Shown piece after piece: positions 1 through 8,856 of a DNA stretch of 64,000 nt. The stretch lies in NCBI GenBank assembly GCA_019235715.1, contig JAFAKE010000068.1, forward strand, positions 62,001-126,000, in the 5' to 3' direction. The notes beneath the pieces were generated by a model that did no database searches, was not told the origin of the DNA, and saw nothing but the letters and a program-made list of their open reading frames with translations. Both the position numbers and the translations under genes were made by a program. The stretch is from Vulcanimicrobiota bacterium. Lineage in GTDB: Bacteria > Vulcanimicrobiota > Vulcanimicrobiia > Eremiobacterales > Eremiobacteraceae. Each line of letters starts with the position of its first letter. Within the stretch, counting starts at the first letter, position 1.

Positions 1-1113
1 TTCCATGCGCACCCGGAGCTCGGCTTTGAAGAAGTGCGCACCGCCGGCATCGTTGCCGAACGCCTGCGCGCGCTCGGCTACCAGGTGCGCACCGGCGTCG
101 GTCAGACCGGTGTTTTGGGCATTCTGCGCTCGCAGCGCCCCGGCAAGACAATCTTGTTGCGTGCGGACATGGACTGTCTTCCGATCGACGAACGCAGCGG
201 CGTCGAGTTCTCCTCGACCGTCGCAGGCAAGATGCACGCGTGCGGCCATGACGGACACACGGCGATGCTGCTCGGCGCGGCGCAGATGATCATGGAGCGG
301 CGCGATCTCATCCACGGCACCATCGTGCTGTGCTTCCAACCTGCGGAGGAAGGCAAAGGCGGCGCGCGCGCGATGATCGAGGACGGCGCGCTCGACGATC
401 CCGCAGTCGATCGGGTCTACGGCCTCCATCTGACCTCGCTGTATCCCACGGGCCAAGTTTTGGTGCGCCCCGGACCGGTGATGGCCTCAAGCGATTCCAT
501 CGAAGTGACGATCCGCGGCCGCGGCGGTCATGGGGCCGCACCGCATCAGACCGTCGATCCCATCGTGACCTCCGCGTATTTCATCGCGCAGTTGCAATCG
601 GTCGCAAGCCGCAACGTCGATCCGACAGAACCGGCAGTGGTGACCATCGGCGCCATTCACGGTGGCACGATCCACAATGTGATCCCTGACAGCGTCGACT
701 TGCTGGGCACCGTGCGCGCGTTCTCGGAGGCCGAGCGGGCGGCGATGAAGCCGCGCATCGAGCGCGTGCTCTCCGGCTGCTGCGACGCCGCGGGCGCGGG
801 CTACGATTACCGGTATATCGACCGCTATCCGATCACGGTCAACGACGAGAAGGAAGCCGGGTACGTGCACCAGCTGGCGGTGCGCACGCTGGGAGAGCGA
901 CGGCTTGGGCATTTGGCGATGACGATGGGCGCGGAAGATTTCTCGTTCATGCTGCAGCGCAGGCCCGGCTGCTTCTTCTTCCTCGGCTCGCAGTCAGACG
1001 AGCGCACGGCCGTGCCGCATCACAACGCCCGCTTCGCGATCGACGAGCGCTGTCTGGCGACCGGCGTGCAGATGATGACGGCGCTCGCGCTGGACGCGCC
1101 GCAAAGACCCTAG
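1..1113 (+). CDS. M20 family amidohydrolase (5' partial)
   Basis: Metal-dependent amidohydrolase of the M20D group (hippurate hydrolase / N-acyl-amino-acid or IAA-amino-acid hydrolase type), which cleaves N-acyl amide bonds. The reading frame is open from base 1 and already encodes HAHPELGFEE, which normally lies close to the family N-terminus, so only a short piece is missing upstream; the ATG-like starts in the ORF track are internal. Visible metal-site motifs are ADMDCLPIDE, HACGHDGH, PAEEGKGGA, the dimerisation-domain HGAAPHQ and the C-terminal GAEDFSF and HHNARF. All expected ligand motifs are present, so the enzyme should be active. The exact substrate cannot be told from sequence. It is followed by a hydrolase gene on the same strand after about 40 bases. 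Confidence 0.93.
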   Translation, partial: FHAHPELGFEEVRTAGIVAERLRALGYQVRTGVGQTGVLGILRSQRPGKTILLRADMDCLPIDERSGVEFSSTVAGKMHACGHDGHTAMLLGAAQMIMERRDLIHGTIVLCFQPAEEGKGGARAMIEDGALDDPAVDRVYGLHLTSLYPTGQVLVRPGPVMASSDSIEVTIRGRGGHGAAPHQTVDPIVTSAYFIAQLQSVASRNVDPTEPAVVTIGAIHGGTIHNVIPDSVDLLGTVRAFSEAERAAMKPRIERVLSGCCDAAGAGYDYRYIDRYPITVNDEKEAGYVHQLAVRTLGERRLGHLAMTMGAEDFSFMLQRRPGCFFFLGSQSDERTAVPHHNARFAIDERCLATGVQMMTALALDAPQRP

Positions 1114-1154
1114 CGCTCGCAAGACGTCGCGCTCTGGACAACGAATGGACCTGC

Positions 1155-1937
1155 ATGGCGCGTGCCTTGACGGACGCTGACTTTATTTATCGCCGGCCGG
1201 CTCACGGGTTTCCTCATGTCGTGCTGCTCCCGGGTTTGGTCGCCGGCAAGTGGATGTGGGAGCCGACGCTGCATGCGCTCCACGAAGCAGGGTACGGGTA
1301 TCTGACGCTGGTCGGCCCGATGGCCGGCGAGCACGATCGAGCCGAACCGATCACCGGCACCGTCATCGAGTTGATGGACCGTTGCGGCATTGGGTCGGCG
1401 GCACTGGTCGGCGGCTCGTTCGGTTCGCTCATCGCGCTCGACTGTGCGCTGCGCTTTCCCCAACGCGCGAGCATGGTCGCCCTGTCGGGCGCTCCCGGCA
1501 TGTTCACCGCACGCGACGTCGCTGCGCCGTTCAAAGGAAAAGCGACGCGCACGTTCGGCAATGCGCTTGTCGACCGGCTCTTCTTCGATCGCCGCTGCGC
1601 TCCCGAATACGGCGTGAACGAGACGATGATGCTGTTCCAAGATCAGCGTCGTTTGGCGGTCGCCGCGCGCCTCATGCGCGAAAGCAACCATTACGATTAT
1701 GCGGCGGCGCTTTCCAAGATCGATGCGCGCGTGCTGATGATCTGGGGCGCGGACGACTGCATCAGCCCGTGCAGGCTGTGGGAATCGCACCTCGCACCGA
1801 GCGCGCGGCGTGGCATGTTCTTCAAGATCCAGCGCTGCGGCCACGTTCCGATGATCGAGCGGCCGCGCATCTTCAACGCGCTATTGATGGACCAGCTCGC
1901 ATCGGCGCCGCTCGGACGATTCGGGCACACGAGCTAG
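1155..1937 (+). CDS. alpha/beta hydrolase fold protein
   Basis: A 260-residue alpha/beta hydrolase. The segment HVVLLPGLVAGKWMW is the usual first strand and oxyanion region, GGSFGS is the nucleophile elbow with the catalytic Ser, the acid is probably in VLMIWGADDCISP, and the His in RCGHVPMIERP lies near the C-terminus, so the whole triad is present. There is no signal peptide, so it should be cytosolic. It lies about 40 bases after the M20 hydrolase on the same strand and ends head-to-head with the leftward ABC ATPase, only 3 bases away. The substrate (ester, lactone or haloalkane) is not predictable. Confidence 0.85.
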   Translation: MARALTDADFIYRRPAHGFPHVVLLPGLVAGKWMWEPTLHALHEAGYGYLTLVGPMAGEHDRAEPITGTVIELMDRCGIGSAALVGGSFGSLIALDCALRFPQRASMVALSGAPGMFTARDVAAPFKGKATRTFGNALVDRLFFDRRCAPEYGVNETMMLFQDQRRLAVAARLMRESNHYDYAAALSKIDARVLMIWGADDCISPCRLWESHLAPSARRGMFFKIQRCGHVPMIERPRIFNALLMDQLASAPLGRFGHTS

Positions 1938-1940
1938 CGC

Positions 1941-2627
1941 TTACTCGCGCAAAAAGCCGTCTTCGATATTCAACACGCGGTCGGCGACTTCGACGATGCG
2001 CGGATCGTGCGTCACGGTGATCACCGTACAGCCGTGCGACTTCGCGAGCTCGCGCAGCATCAGCGTGATGTGCTTGCCGTTATCGGAGTCGAGCGACGCG
2101 GTAGGCTCATCGGCCATGATCAACCGCGGCGCCCCGGCAAGGGCGCGGGCGATGGCGACGCGCTGCTTTTCGCCCGCCGAGAGATCGGCCGGCGCGCGCT
2201 CGCACTTGTCGCCAAGCCCCACTTCGTCGAGCAGTCCGCAGGCGCGCTCGCGGCCCTCTGACGCCTTCACGCCTTTGAGCGAGAGCGCGAGCTGCACGTT
2301 CTCGCGCGCGCTCAGCGCGCCGAATAGATTAAATCCCTGGAACACGAAGCCGACGTTGTGCAAGCGGAACTCGGCGAGCGTGCGCCGATTCAGCCGCGTC
2401 AGCTCGACGCCCGCCACGACGACCGCGCCCGAGGTCGGCGTCAAGATGCCGCCAAGAATCGAAAGCAGCGTCGTCTTGCCGGATCCGGACGGCCCCATCA
2501 AGAGCAGAAATTCACCGGCCGGCACGTCGAGCGAGACCCCGCGTAGCGCCTCGACGCGCGTCGAGCCGATGCGGTACGTCATGCGCACGTTGCGCACCGC
2601 CACCGCCAGCGGCGCCCGCACGCTCAT
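1941..2627 (-). CDS. ABC transporter ATP-binding protein, LolD/MacB/DevA type
   Basis: Nucleotide-binding subunit of an ABC exporter of the MacB/LolD/DevA group. It shows Walker A GPSGSGKTT, the Q-loop in FQGFNLF, signature LSAGEKQR, Walker B LIMADEPTASLD and the H-loop VTHDP. The ORF opens at 2696, but homology begins at MSVRAPLAVAV, whose ATG (2625-2627) overlaps the permease stop as ATGA; this is the chosen start and gives 228 residues. It is translationally coupled to the upstream permease and almost certainly forms a complex with it. The third component of a DevABC- or MacAB-type pump, a periplasmic adaptor, is absent from the window; a TolC homologue is encoded about 15 kb away. Confidence 0.93.
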   Translation of the reverse strand: MSVRAPLAVAVRNVRMTYRIGSTRVEALRGVSLDVPAGEFLLLMGPSGSGKTTLLSILGGILTPTSGAVVVAGVELTRLNRRTLAEFRLHNVGFVFQGFNLFGALSARENVQLALSLKGVKASEGRERACGLLDEVGLGDKCERAPADLSAGEKQRVAIARALAGAPRLIMADEPTASLDSDNGKHITLMLRELAKSHGCTVITVTHDPRIVEVADRVLNIEDGFLRE

Positions 2628-3943
2628 GCGCGGAACACCAGCGCGGGATCGACGCGCAGCGCGCGCTGCACCGCGAAGACGCCCGACGCGATACACATCG
2701 CGGTGATGATAACCAGCGTCAAGCCCGCGCTGCCGGGCGTGATGAGGATGATGACGCCGCGCGTCGCAAACGCCCAGTTCGCGATGATCGCGCTGAGAAT
2801 GATGCCTGGTATGAATCCGAGCAAAGCCATGATCGTCGCCTGTTCGGCGACGACCGCATAGAAGAGCGAATCCGGGGCGCCGATCGCGCGCAACGTTCCG
2901 TACTCGCGGATGTGCTCGACGACCGACGTGTACAGGATCTGTCCTGCCACGGTGACGCCGACGACGAGTCCGACGATCGCGATCAAGCCGAGGATGAAGC
3001 CGATGTTCGTGCGCTTGATCCAGTAGTTCGACGTGCGGTTCTCCATTTCGGTCTTCGTGTACGCCGCGGTGCCGCGCAATTCGCTCGTCAACCGCCCCTT
3101 GAGCGCGTCAAGATCGGTGTGCGGCTGCGCTTGCACCATGATGTAGCTGATGTCGTCGCCGGGGTCGAGCGTGCCGGCATCCTCAGGGCGCACAGCCGCC
3201 GGCTTAGGCGCCGGCGTGGGTTTCGGCGCGGGCACGATGCCTTGCTCGATGAGGTAATGCTCGATGTCCAGCGCGTTGAGATAACGCGCGAGTTCGTCCG
3301 GGTCCAATACAGACTTGGCCGCGCTGATGTCCGACGCAGTCCCGGTTCCGACCGCAGGTTCTAGATAGGACTTGGCGTTGCGCAGCGACGCGAAGATGAA
3401 CGTCGCCGACACGACCGGCTGCGCGCCGTGCGTGAGTCCGACCACGCGCACGTCGTGATTGCCGATGGAGCCGGAACCGCCCACGCCGTCGATGCCGAGG
3501 TTGCCCAGCTTGCTGTCGTCGACGAGCGCCGAATCCGGTGCGTTCAGCCGCGCGAGCTCATCGGATGACACGTTGCCGGGCGACCATAGCTCGCCGTTCG
3601 GGTCGAAGCCGATCACGCGGATATATTCGAGCTTGTGTCCGGCGCCGCGCCATGCCGACGTCTTGAGAAATAGCGCTTCAGCGCGCTGCACGCCCGTCAC
3701 GGTGCGCGCGCGTGCGACCGCGTCGTAGCGTAGCGGCACGGTGAGTTCGAAGTACGGCATGCCGCGCGCCGAAACCCAGACGTCCGCGCGCGATTCCTGG
3801 ATCGGCAAGATCGTCGACTTGATGAAGCCGAGATAGATGCCGGCCTCGATCGCGATCAGGCCGACGGCGAACGCGACGCCCGCCTGCGCCACGAGAAAGC
3901 GCGGCACGTCCTTGAACAACGTCTTGCGGCCGAGCGGCACCAT
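2624..3943 (-). CDS. ABC transporter permease, FtsX/MacB/DevC type
   Basis: A 439-residue permease with one N-terminal membrane helix (about 15-40), a large extracytoplasmic domain and three C-terminal helices, the layout of MacB/DevC-type permeases. The N-terminal region (GRKTLFKDVPRFLVAQAGVAFAVGL) resembles DevC. The periplasmic domain carries a proline/alanine-rich insert, APKPTPAPKPAAVRPEDAG, which is unusual and probably a flexible linker. Its stop overlaps the ATPase start by 4 bases, so the two act together, using mechanotransmission to drive export of lipid or protein substrates. The gene follows the dienelactone-hydrolase-like gene after 13 bases and may be the end of the leftward CoA operon. 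The substrate is unknown. Confidence 0.88.
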   Translation of the reverse strand: MVPLGRKTLFKDVPRFLVAQAGVAFAVGLIAIEAGIYLGFIKSTILPIQESRADVWVSARGMPYFELTVPLRYDAVARARTVTGVQRAEALFLKTSAWRGAGHKLEYIRVIGFDPNGELWSPGNVSSDELARLNAPDSALVDDSKLGNLGIDGVGGSGSIGNHDVRVVGLTHGAQPVVSATFIFASLRNAKSYLEPAVGTGTASDISAAKSVLDPDELARYLNALDIEHYLIEQGIVPAPKPTPAPKPAAVRPEDAGTLDPGDDISYIMVQAQPHTDLDALKGRLTSELRGTAAYTKTEMENRTSNYWIKRTNIGFILGLIAIVGLVVGVTVAGQILYTSVVEHIREYGTLRAIGAPDSLFYAVVAEQATIMALLGFIPGIILSAIIANWAFATRGVIILITPGSAGLTLVIITAMCIASGVFAVQRALRVDPALVFRA

Positions 3944-3956
3944 CAGCGCGCCGCGC

Positions 3957-4886
3957 TCAGCTCTTCAGATACTTCGCGAACCACGCCAGCGTGCGCGTCC
4001 AGGAATCGGTGGCTGCCGATGGGACATACGATGCGCGCGTGTCGTCGAAAAACGCGTGGCCGGCCTCATCGTAGATCTTCACGTCATTGGGCACTGTCAG
4101 GCGCTTGGCCATCTCGCGCACGTCGTCGGCGAGAATGCCCGTATCGCGCGCGCCGTAGTTGCCCATCATCGGCACGCGCACTTTATCGGTCCACGCCAGC
4201 GCCATGTCCGTGATGGGACCGTCGTCGCTCTGGCCCCAGCGGACTTTGCCGTAGAAGATGTCCGCGCAATCGAAGTTCGCATCGTCGACGGCTGCGCGGA
4301 TCGCGATCGCCCCGCCCATGCAAAAACCCATGACGCCGACCTTCGGTGGGCGCTGCTCCTGCGCCGCGTTCGCCCGCGTGCGGATCCATGTCGCACCCGC
4401 GGCGATGTCGCCATCGACTTGGGCGTCGACGAGCGCGTCGATGAATGGACGGAAGAGAGAAAAGTCCGTCACGCCATCGCCCGACGGAACGTTCTTCGAA
4501 CGCGCGAAGAGGTCGGGCGCGATCGCGACGTAGCCCTCTTTCGCCAAGCGGCGCACCGTATCGCGGATCTGCGCGTCGACACCCCACGCATGCTGGCACA
4601 CGACGACGCCGGGCGTCGTCTGCGTCACGTTCTTCGGATAAGCGGCGTACGCCGAGATCGGCTGGTCGGGGCGCGGCAGCATGACGCGCTCGACCTTGAT
4701 CGCGGGATCGTGTTCTGAGACGAACGGCGCGTGCGGCTGACCCAGCGTCTCGCCGGCAAGCGCCGCCGCTGCGCCGCCTGCCGTTGCCGCGCTCGCGGCC
4801 GCCGCGCTCGCGCTCAATCCGATGAACGCTCTGCGATTGAGCTCTAACGCGGTTGCGGCCGCCGGGTCGATGTGCTCGGTCATCAT
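3957..4886 (-). CDS. dienelactone hydrolase family protein with Tat-like signal
   Basis: A 309-residue DLH-type alpha/beta hydrolase. The nucleophile is a Cys in GFCMGG, the acid is in GARDTGI and the His is in EAGHAFFDD, matching the Cys-Asp-His triad of carboxymethylenebutenolidase relatives. The N-terminus holds ELNRRAFIGLSASAAAASAATAGGAAAALA, a twin-arginine-like stretch followed by a hydrophobic/alanine region, so export by Tat is likely; tatA and tatC are in this window. Its start overlaps the stop of the FMN reductase gene (4883-4886), indicating coupling. Real substrates of such proteins are often not dienelactones, so a general esterase or lactonase role is the safe call. Confidence 0.88.
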   Translation of the reverse strand: MMTEHIDPAAATALELNRRAFIGLSASAAAASAATAGGAAAALAGETLGQPHAPFVSEHDPAIKVERVMLPRPDQPISAYAAYPKNVTQTTPGVVVCQHAWGVDAQIRDTVRRLAKEGYVAIAPDLFARSKNVPSGDGVTDFSLFRPFIDALVDAQVDGDIAAGATWIRTRANAAQEQRPPKVGVMGFCMGGAIAIRAAVDDANFDCADIFYGKVRWGQSDDGPITDMALAWTDKVRVPMMGNYGARDTGILADDVREMAKRLTVPNDVKIYDEAGHAFFDDTRASYVPSAATDSWTRTLAWFAKYLKS

Positions 4887-5500
4887 GTACCCTTCATGGT
4901 GCGTGCGAAGGCGGCAAGTCCTTCGAGCAGCGCGCGCATGTCCGCCTTCACCTGCTCGTCGGTCAGCGTGCCGGAAGCATCAAAACGCTCGGCCGCACGC
5001 GACACGTGCACCATCGGCTCATCGAGCACGTGCATTCCGGTGAAGACGAAGACGGGAAGCAGCGCGATCTTGGCCCGCGCCGTGCCGAAATAACCGGACG
5101 AGCAGCCGGCCAAGCCGACCGCTTTGTCATCGAGGCACGAATCGTCGGGTGGCCGCGACGCCCAGTCGATGACGTTCTTGGTGACGCCTGACATCGACCA
5201 GTTGTATTCGGGCGTGATGATAAGCAGCGCATCGGCGGCGCGGATCGCCTCGCGCATGCGCGCGACCGGCGGCGGCGGCGGATCCTCAATGTCGGCGTTG
5301 AACAGCGGAATGTCGCTGATGTCGATTTCGGCGACGCTGACGCCGGCCGGCGCGAGCGCTTGCGCGTTGCGCAGCAACATCTTATTATACGAACCCGCAC
5401 GCAGGCTGCCCGCAAACGCGGCGATGGTCAGCGCTGCATTCAGCTGCGCGCTCAGCGCTTCAGACTCTCGCTCGCGCGCGCGCAGTGGTCGCCCACACAT
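4883..5500 (-). CDS. NADPH-dependent FMN reductase family protein
   Basis: Flavodoxin-like oxidoreductase. The fold begins at IAAFAGSLRAGSYNK (flavin phosphate loop) and continues with ALLIITPEYNWSMSGVTKNVIDWASRP, the typical FMN-binding PEYN motif of the ArsH/ChrR/SsuE-like group. The ORF start at 5500 makes a 41-base overlap with the end of coaX; the roughly 20 extra N-terminal residues are poorly family-like, but no other ATG or GTG is available in this frame before the conserved region. It probably reduces flavins, quinones or metals using NAD(P)H in the cytosol. It sits last but one in the panC-coaBC-coaX run; the functional link is unclear. Confidence 0.87.
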   Translation of the reverse strand: MCGRPLRARERESEALSAQLNAALTIAAFAGSLRAGSYNKMLLRNAQALAPAGVSVAEIDISDIPLFNADIEDPPPPPVARMREAIRAADALLIITPEYNWSMSGVTKNVIDWASRPPDDSCLDDKAVGLAGCSSGYFGTARAKIALLPVFVFTGMHVLDEPMVHVSRAAERFDASGTLTDEQVKADMRALLEGLAAFARTMKGT

Positions 5501-6254
5501 AGATGCCGTCGAGCACGAGCCGCTCGTCTTTGACGTCGAAGATGTCCGTGTGCGGCACGATAAGGTCGGCGAGGCCGCCCGTGGCGATCGTCAACGCGCG
5601 TTCGCCCATCTCCGATGTCATACGCTCGACGATGTGCTCTACCTGGCCGACGTATCCGAAGATGATGCCCGACTGCAGGGCGGTCGCGGTGTCGGTGCCG
5701 ATCGCGGCAGGGGGCTTGACCAGCGGCACGTCCATAAGCTTGGCCGCGCGCCCGATGAGGGCGTCGACCGACACTTCGATGCCCGGAGCGATCGCGGTGC
5801 CAAGATATTCCCCGCGCCGCGAAACGGCGCCAAAGGTCGTCGCCGTGCCGAACTGCACGATGATGAGCGGCGCTGCGTGCTTGGACAGCGCGCCGATGGC
5901 GCCGCCGATAAGATCCGCGCCTAATTCGCCCGCGTGCTGCGTCTTGACCGGCACGATGGCCTGCCGCGCGGCCGACAAGAATTCAGGCCGCACGCCGAAG
6001 TAGCGCGTCGACATGTCGGACAGCGCCCGGTACAGCGGCGGCACGACGCTGGCGACGGCGACTCGTTTGACCGCCGATCTCGACACCGAGTTGAGGCGCA
6101 GCATCGAATCGACGTGTGCCGCCAAGTCGTCGCCGGTCTGGCGGCGTTGCGTGATCGAGCGCCAGCTGTGGACCAGCGTGCCGGCCGCTGCTCCTTCGAG
6201 TTCGAAAAGGCCGAACTTGACGTTGGTGTTGCCGACCTCGATCGCCAGCAGCAT
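5460..6254 (-). CDS. coaX: type III pantothenate kinase
   Basis: Phosphorylates pantothenate to 4'-phosphopantothenate, the first committed step of CoA synthesis. MLLAIEVGNTNVKFGLFE is the ATP phosphate-binding N-terminus of CoaX, GELGADLIGGAIGA and IIVQFGTATTFGAV are the ASKHA-fold nucleotide and substrate loops, and GTAIAPGIEVS is the conserved third motif. The ORF track extends to 6314, but the family start is the ATG at 6252-6254, giving 264 residues and a 4-base gap from coaBC. Type III kinases are not feedback-inhibited by CoA. With panC and coaBC it forms a continuous leftward pantothenate/CoA block. Confidence 0.96.
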   Translation of the reverse strand: MLLAIEVGNTNVKFGLFELEGAAAGTLVHSWRSITQRRQTGDDLAAHVDSMLRLNSVSRSAVKRVAVASVVPPLYRALSDMSTRYFGVRPEFLSAARQAIVPVKTQHAGELGADLIGGAIGALSKHAAPLIIVQFGTATTFGAVSRRGEYLGTAIAPGIEVSVDALIGRAAKLMDVPLVKPPAAIGTDTATALQSGIIFGYVGQVEHIVERMTSEMGERALTIATGGLADLIVPHTDIFDVKDERLVLDGIYVWATTARARARV

Positions 6255-6258
6255 CGCG

Positions 6259-7482
6259 TCAGCGCGCGCTCTCGCGCAGCGTGCTCGCGAGGTCGAGGAC
6301 GGCGGCCGCGACATCGGTCTTCGCGCGCCGCCCGAGCACGCGCCGGCCGCCGGGCCACAGCAGCGTCGCTTCGCTGTCGTCGCCGCCGTACGCGGAGCCT
6401 TCGCCGCCGATCGGATTAGCGACGATCGCGTCGAGGTTCTTCCTTTGCAACTTGTCGAGCGCGTTTTGTTCGACGCGTTCGGATTCGGCTGCGAAGCCGA
6501 TCACGAGACAGCCCTGCGGACGGTGCTGTGACACCTCTGCGATGATGTCGGGATTGCGCGCCAGCCGGATCTCCGGCCACGCGTCTTCCTTCTTCACCTT
6601 CTGCGCGACGACGGTCTCGGGCCTGAAGTCCGCGACCGCCGCCGAGCCGATGAACAGCGTCGTGCCCGGTAGATGTTCCAATACCGCGGCGTGCATCTCG
6701 CGCGCGCTCGTCACGCGGATCACCTCGACGTTGGCCGGATTGCGCAGTTCCGTCGGACCGGTCACGAGCGTGACGCGCGCACCGCGCGCCGCAGCTTCGG
6801 AAGCGAGCGCAAAGCCCATGCGGCCGGTCGACGGGTTAGTGAGAAAGCGTGCGGGGTCTGCGAATTCGCGCGTCGGGCCGGCGGTGATAAGCACGTGCTC
6901 GCTGCGCAGCTGCTGCGTGCGCGCAAGGACGCGGCGCACTGCCGCGACGATATCATCATCGCTGGCCAGACGTCCGCTGCCGACCTCGCCGCACGCCAAG
7001 AATCCCGCTCCAGGCTCGACGAACTCCAGACCGCGCGCTTGCAGCGTCGCGATGTTCGCTTGCGTCGGCGCCGCCTCGAGCATCGCGGTGTTCATAGCCG
7101 GCGCCACGATGACGGGCTTGCGCGTCGCGAGCACGCACGTGGTGAGCAAGTCGTCGGCGATGCCGTGCGCGAGTTTGGCGATCGTGTTGGCCGTCGCGTT
7201 CAGCACGAGCATCAGATCGCTCTTGCGCACGAGGCCGATGTGCGCGATGTCCCACGTCGACCCGGCAGCGAACATGTCGGTGTGCACGTCGTTGTTGGAG
7301 AGCGCTTGAAAGGTCAGCGGCGTCACGAATTTCGTCGCCGCTTCCGTCATGATGACGTGTACGTCCGCGCCGGCTTGGCGCAGCGTGCTGACGATGCCGG
7401 CGCACTTGTAAGCCGCGATGCCGCCGCACACGCCGACGAGCAGTGTCGAGCCGGAGAGATCGCGCGCTTCTTTCGAATTCAT
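6259..7482 (-). CDS. coaBC: bifunctional phosphopantothenoylcysteine decarboxylase / phosphopantothenate-cysteine ligase
   Basis: Two-domain CoA biosynthesis enzyme of 407 residues. The N-terminal flavoprotein decarboxylase domain starts at LLVGVCGGIAAYK and has the PXMNXXMW-like motif APAMNTAMLEA. The C-terminal CoaB ligase domain starts around residue 200 with VLITAGPTREFADPARFLTNPSTGRMG, and FIGSAAVADFRP is a substrate loop. The length is normal for fused CoaBC. It makes 4'-phosphopantothenoylcysteine and decarboxylates it to 4'-phosphopantetheine. It lies between panC (2-base gap) and coaX (4-base gap), an order that fits stepwise pantothenate-to-CoA flux. Confidence 0.97.
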   Translation of the reverse strand: MNSKEARDLSGSTLLVGVCGGIAAYKCAGIVSTLRQAGADVHVIMTEAATKFVTPLTFQALSNNDVHTDMFAAGSTWDIAHIGLVRKSDLMLVLNATANTIAKLAHGIADDLLTTCVLATRKPVIVAPAMNTAMLEAAPTQANIATLQARGLEFVEPGAGFLACGEVGSGRLASDDDIVAAVRRVLARTQQLRSEHVLITAGPTREFADPARFLTNPSTGRMGFALASEAAARGARVTLVTGPTELRNPANVEVIRVTSAREMHAAVLEHLPGTTLFIGSAAVADFRPETVVAQKVKKEDAWPEIRLARNPDIIAEVSQHRPQGCLVIGFAAESERVEQNALDKLQRKNLDAIVANPIGGEGSAYGGDDSEATLLWPGGRRVLGRRAKTDVAAAVLDLASTLRESAR

Positions 7483-7484
7483 TG

Positions 7485-8321
7485 TCAGGGCGTCTGCACT
7501 TCCACGTTGTCGATCAGGCGCGTCGAACCCGCAAAGGCAGCTCCGACGGCGAGCAGCGCCGCCTTACCCGGCGCCGTGCGCAGCGGCTCGAAGACGGCGG
7601 GGTCGACGACCGCAAGATAGTCCATCTTCAAGGGCGGCAGAGCGGCTTCCGCCTGCGCTACGGCTGCACAGACGTCGCGTTGTCCGCCTTCGAGCGCGTG
7701 CGCGATCTGCACGAGCGCGGCGTGCAAGTGCGGCGCTGCAGCGCGCTGTGCGTCGTCGAGATATGCGTTGCGAGACGAAAGAGCCAATCCGTCAGGCTCG
7801 CGTACCGTCGGACATGCGGCGACGCGCACCGGAACGTCCAGATCGCGCACCATGCGCGTGACGACCGCCAACTGCTGCGCATCCTTTTGGCCGAAGTAGG
7901 CGACGTCCGGCGTGACTATGTTGAAGAGCTTGAGCACGACGGTCGCGACGCCGGTGAAAAAGCCGGGGCGGCGATCGCCTTCCAGATACGTGGCGAGAGA
8001 GCCGGGCACAACGCTGAACTGCGCGCCTGGCGGATACATCTCGGCGCGTTGCGGCGCGAAAAGCACGTCGACCCCCGCGCGCGCGAGCGCTTGTGCGTCG
8101 CGGTCCGGCGTACGCGGATAGCGTTCGAAATCCTCGTTGGGACCGAACTGCAGAGGATTGACGAAGATCGAGGCGACGACCGTCGCGCATTCCGTGCGCG
8201 CGCGCTCGACCAGCGAGAGATGACCGGCGTGCAACGCGCCCATCGTGGGAATGAAACCGAGCGTGCCCGACAGCGAGCGCCGTACGCGGCGCATGTCAGC
8301 GACCGTCGCAACCGTCCGCAT
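7485..8321 (-). CDS. panC: pantothenate synthetase (pantoate-beta-alanine ligase)
   Basis: Joins pantoate and beta-alanine with ATP to give pantothenate. GFIPTMGALHAGHLSLV is the HIGH-like nucleotide motif, FVNPLQFGPNEDFERYPR and YFGQKDAQQLAVV are pantoate/ATP loops, and REPDGLALSSRNAYL is the KMSKS-like segment. The ORF opens at 8396 with non-family sequence; the ATG at 8319-8321 (MRTVATVADMRR) fits the family and leaves a 10-base gap to the FHA gene. The protein is 278 residues, normal length. It is the first enzyme of the downstream coaBC-coaX block. panB and panD are not in this window. Confidence 0.97.
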   Translation of the reverse strand: MRTVATVADMRRVRRSLSGTLGFIPTMGALHAGHLSLVERARTECATVVASIFVNPLQFGPNEDFERYPRTPDRDAQALARAGVDVLFAPQRAEMYPPGAQFSVVPGSLATYLEGDRRPGFFTGVATVVLKLFNIVTPDVAYFGQKDAQQLAVVTRMVRDLDVPVRVAACPTVREPDGLALSSRNAYLDDAQRAAAPHLHAALVQIAHALEGGQRDVCAAVAQAEAALPPLKMDYLAVVDPAVFEPLRTAPGKAALLAVGAAFAGSTRLIDNVEVQTP

Positions 8322-8331
8322 CGCAGTGTCG

Positions 8332-8637
8332 CTACGCCGGTGCGGCCAACTCGAGCACGCGCAGCATTGTGCGCCCGACCACAAACGGCTGGCCAACAGT
8401 GATGATCACACTTCCGTCGATCGCGTGGCCGTCGACATACGTCCCATTGCTGCTGCCAAGGTCGGTCAAGCGCAGGCCTGTGAGGTCTGCGCACACTTGC
8501 GCGTGGGTTCGTGAAACTGTGCGGTCGGTCGGCACGACGGCCTGGACTGCCGACGCATCTCTGCCGATATTGATGCTCTGTTCGAACGGCCAGATCTTTC
8601 CGTCGAACGGCCCGTTCATCGCCTCGATCGCGAACAT
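8332..8637 (-). CDS. FHA domain protein
   Basis: Small forkhead-associated (phosphothreonine-binding) domain protein. The diagnostic motifs are INIGRDAS, VSRTHAQV and LTDLGSSNGTYVDG, so the phosphopeptide-binding loops are intact. I chose the ATG at 8637 (MFAIEAMNG), just before the domain. The ORF track allows a start at 8736, but its extra 33 residues look non-coding and overlap a TATTAT-like -10 on this strand. Nothing but the domain is present, so it should be a signalling adaptor reading Ser/Thr kinase output; no kinase is in the window. The next gene, panC, follows after 10 bases. Confidence 0.82.
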   Translation of the reverse strand: MFAIEAMNGPFDGKIWPFEQSINIGRDASAVQAVVPTDRTVSRTHAQVCADLTGLRLTDLGSSNGTYVDGHAIDGSVIITVGQPFVVGRTMLRVLELAAPA

Positions 8638-8856
8638 GTCGGCGCCCGCTTTTCGCGCCGCCGGCGCACGGCTCCCGCGCTGAAAGCGCGCGCAAAAGCG
8701 CGTTGCGCCAGGGACGTCACATCTTGTGTGTGCCATAATACCGCGCTCAAGTGGCCAGTTGGGGTGGCCGATAGTTAGGGTATAAGGGCGACGCCGCCAA
8801 GGAGCAGGCGGCCGGCTCTGGGCCCAAACTTCAAAACGGGCGGAGCGAAACTGGGA

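Noticed and set aside
1214-2020. Long ORFs antisense or out of frame to the alpha/beta hydrolase and ABC genes (for example 1250-2020 and 1996-2706)
   Set aside because: Arg/Ala/Pro-rich shadow translations typical of high-GC DNA, with no family motifs and overlapping genes that have complete active-site motifs.
4485-4506. GAACGTTCTTCGAAC near 4.5 kb as a LexA box
   Set aside because: Spacing does not fit CGAAC-N4-GTTCG, and it is internal to the dienelactone hydrolase gene far from any promoter.
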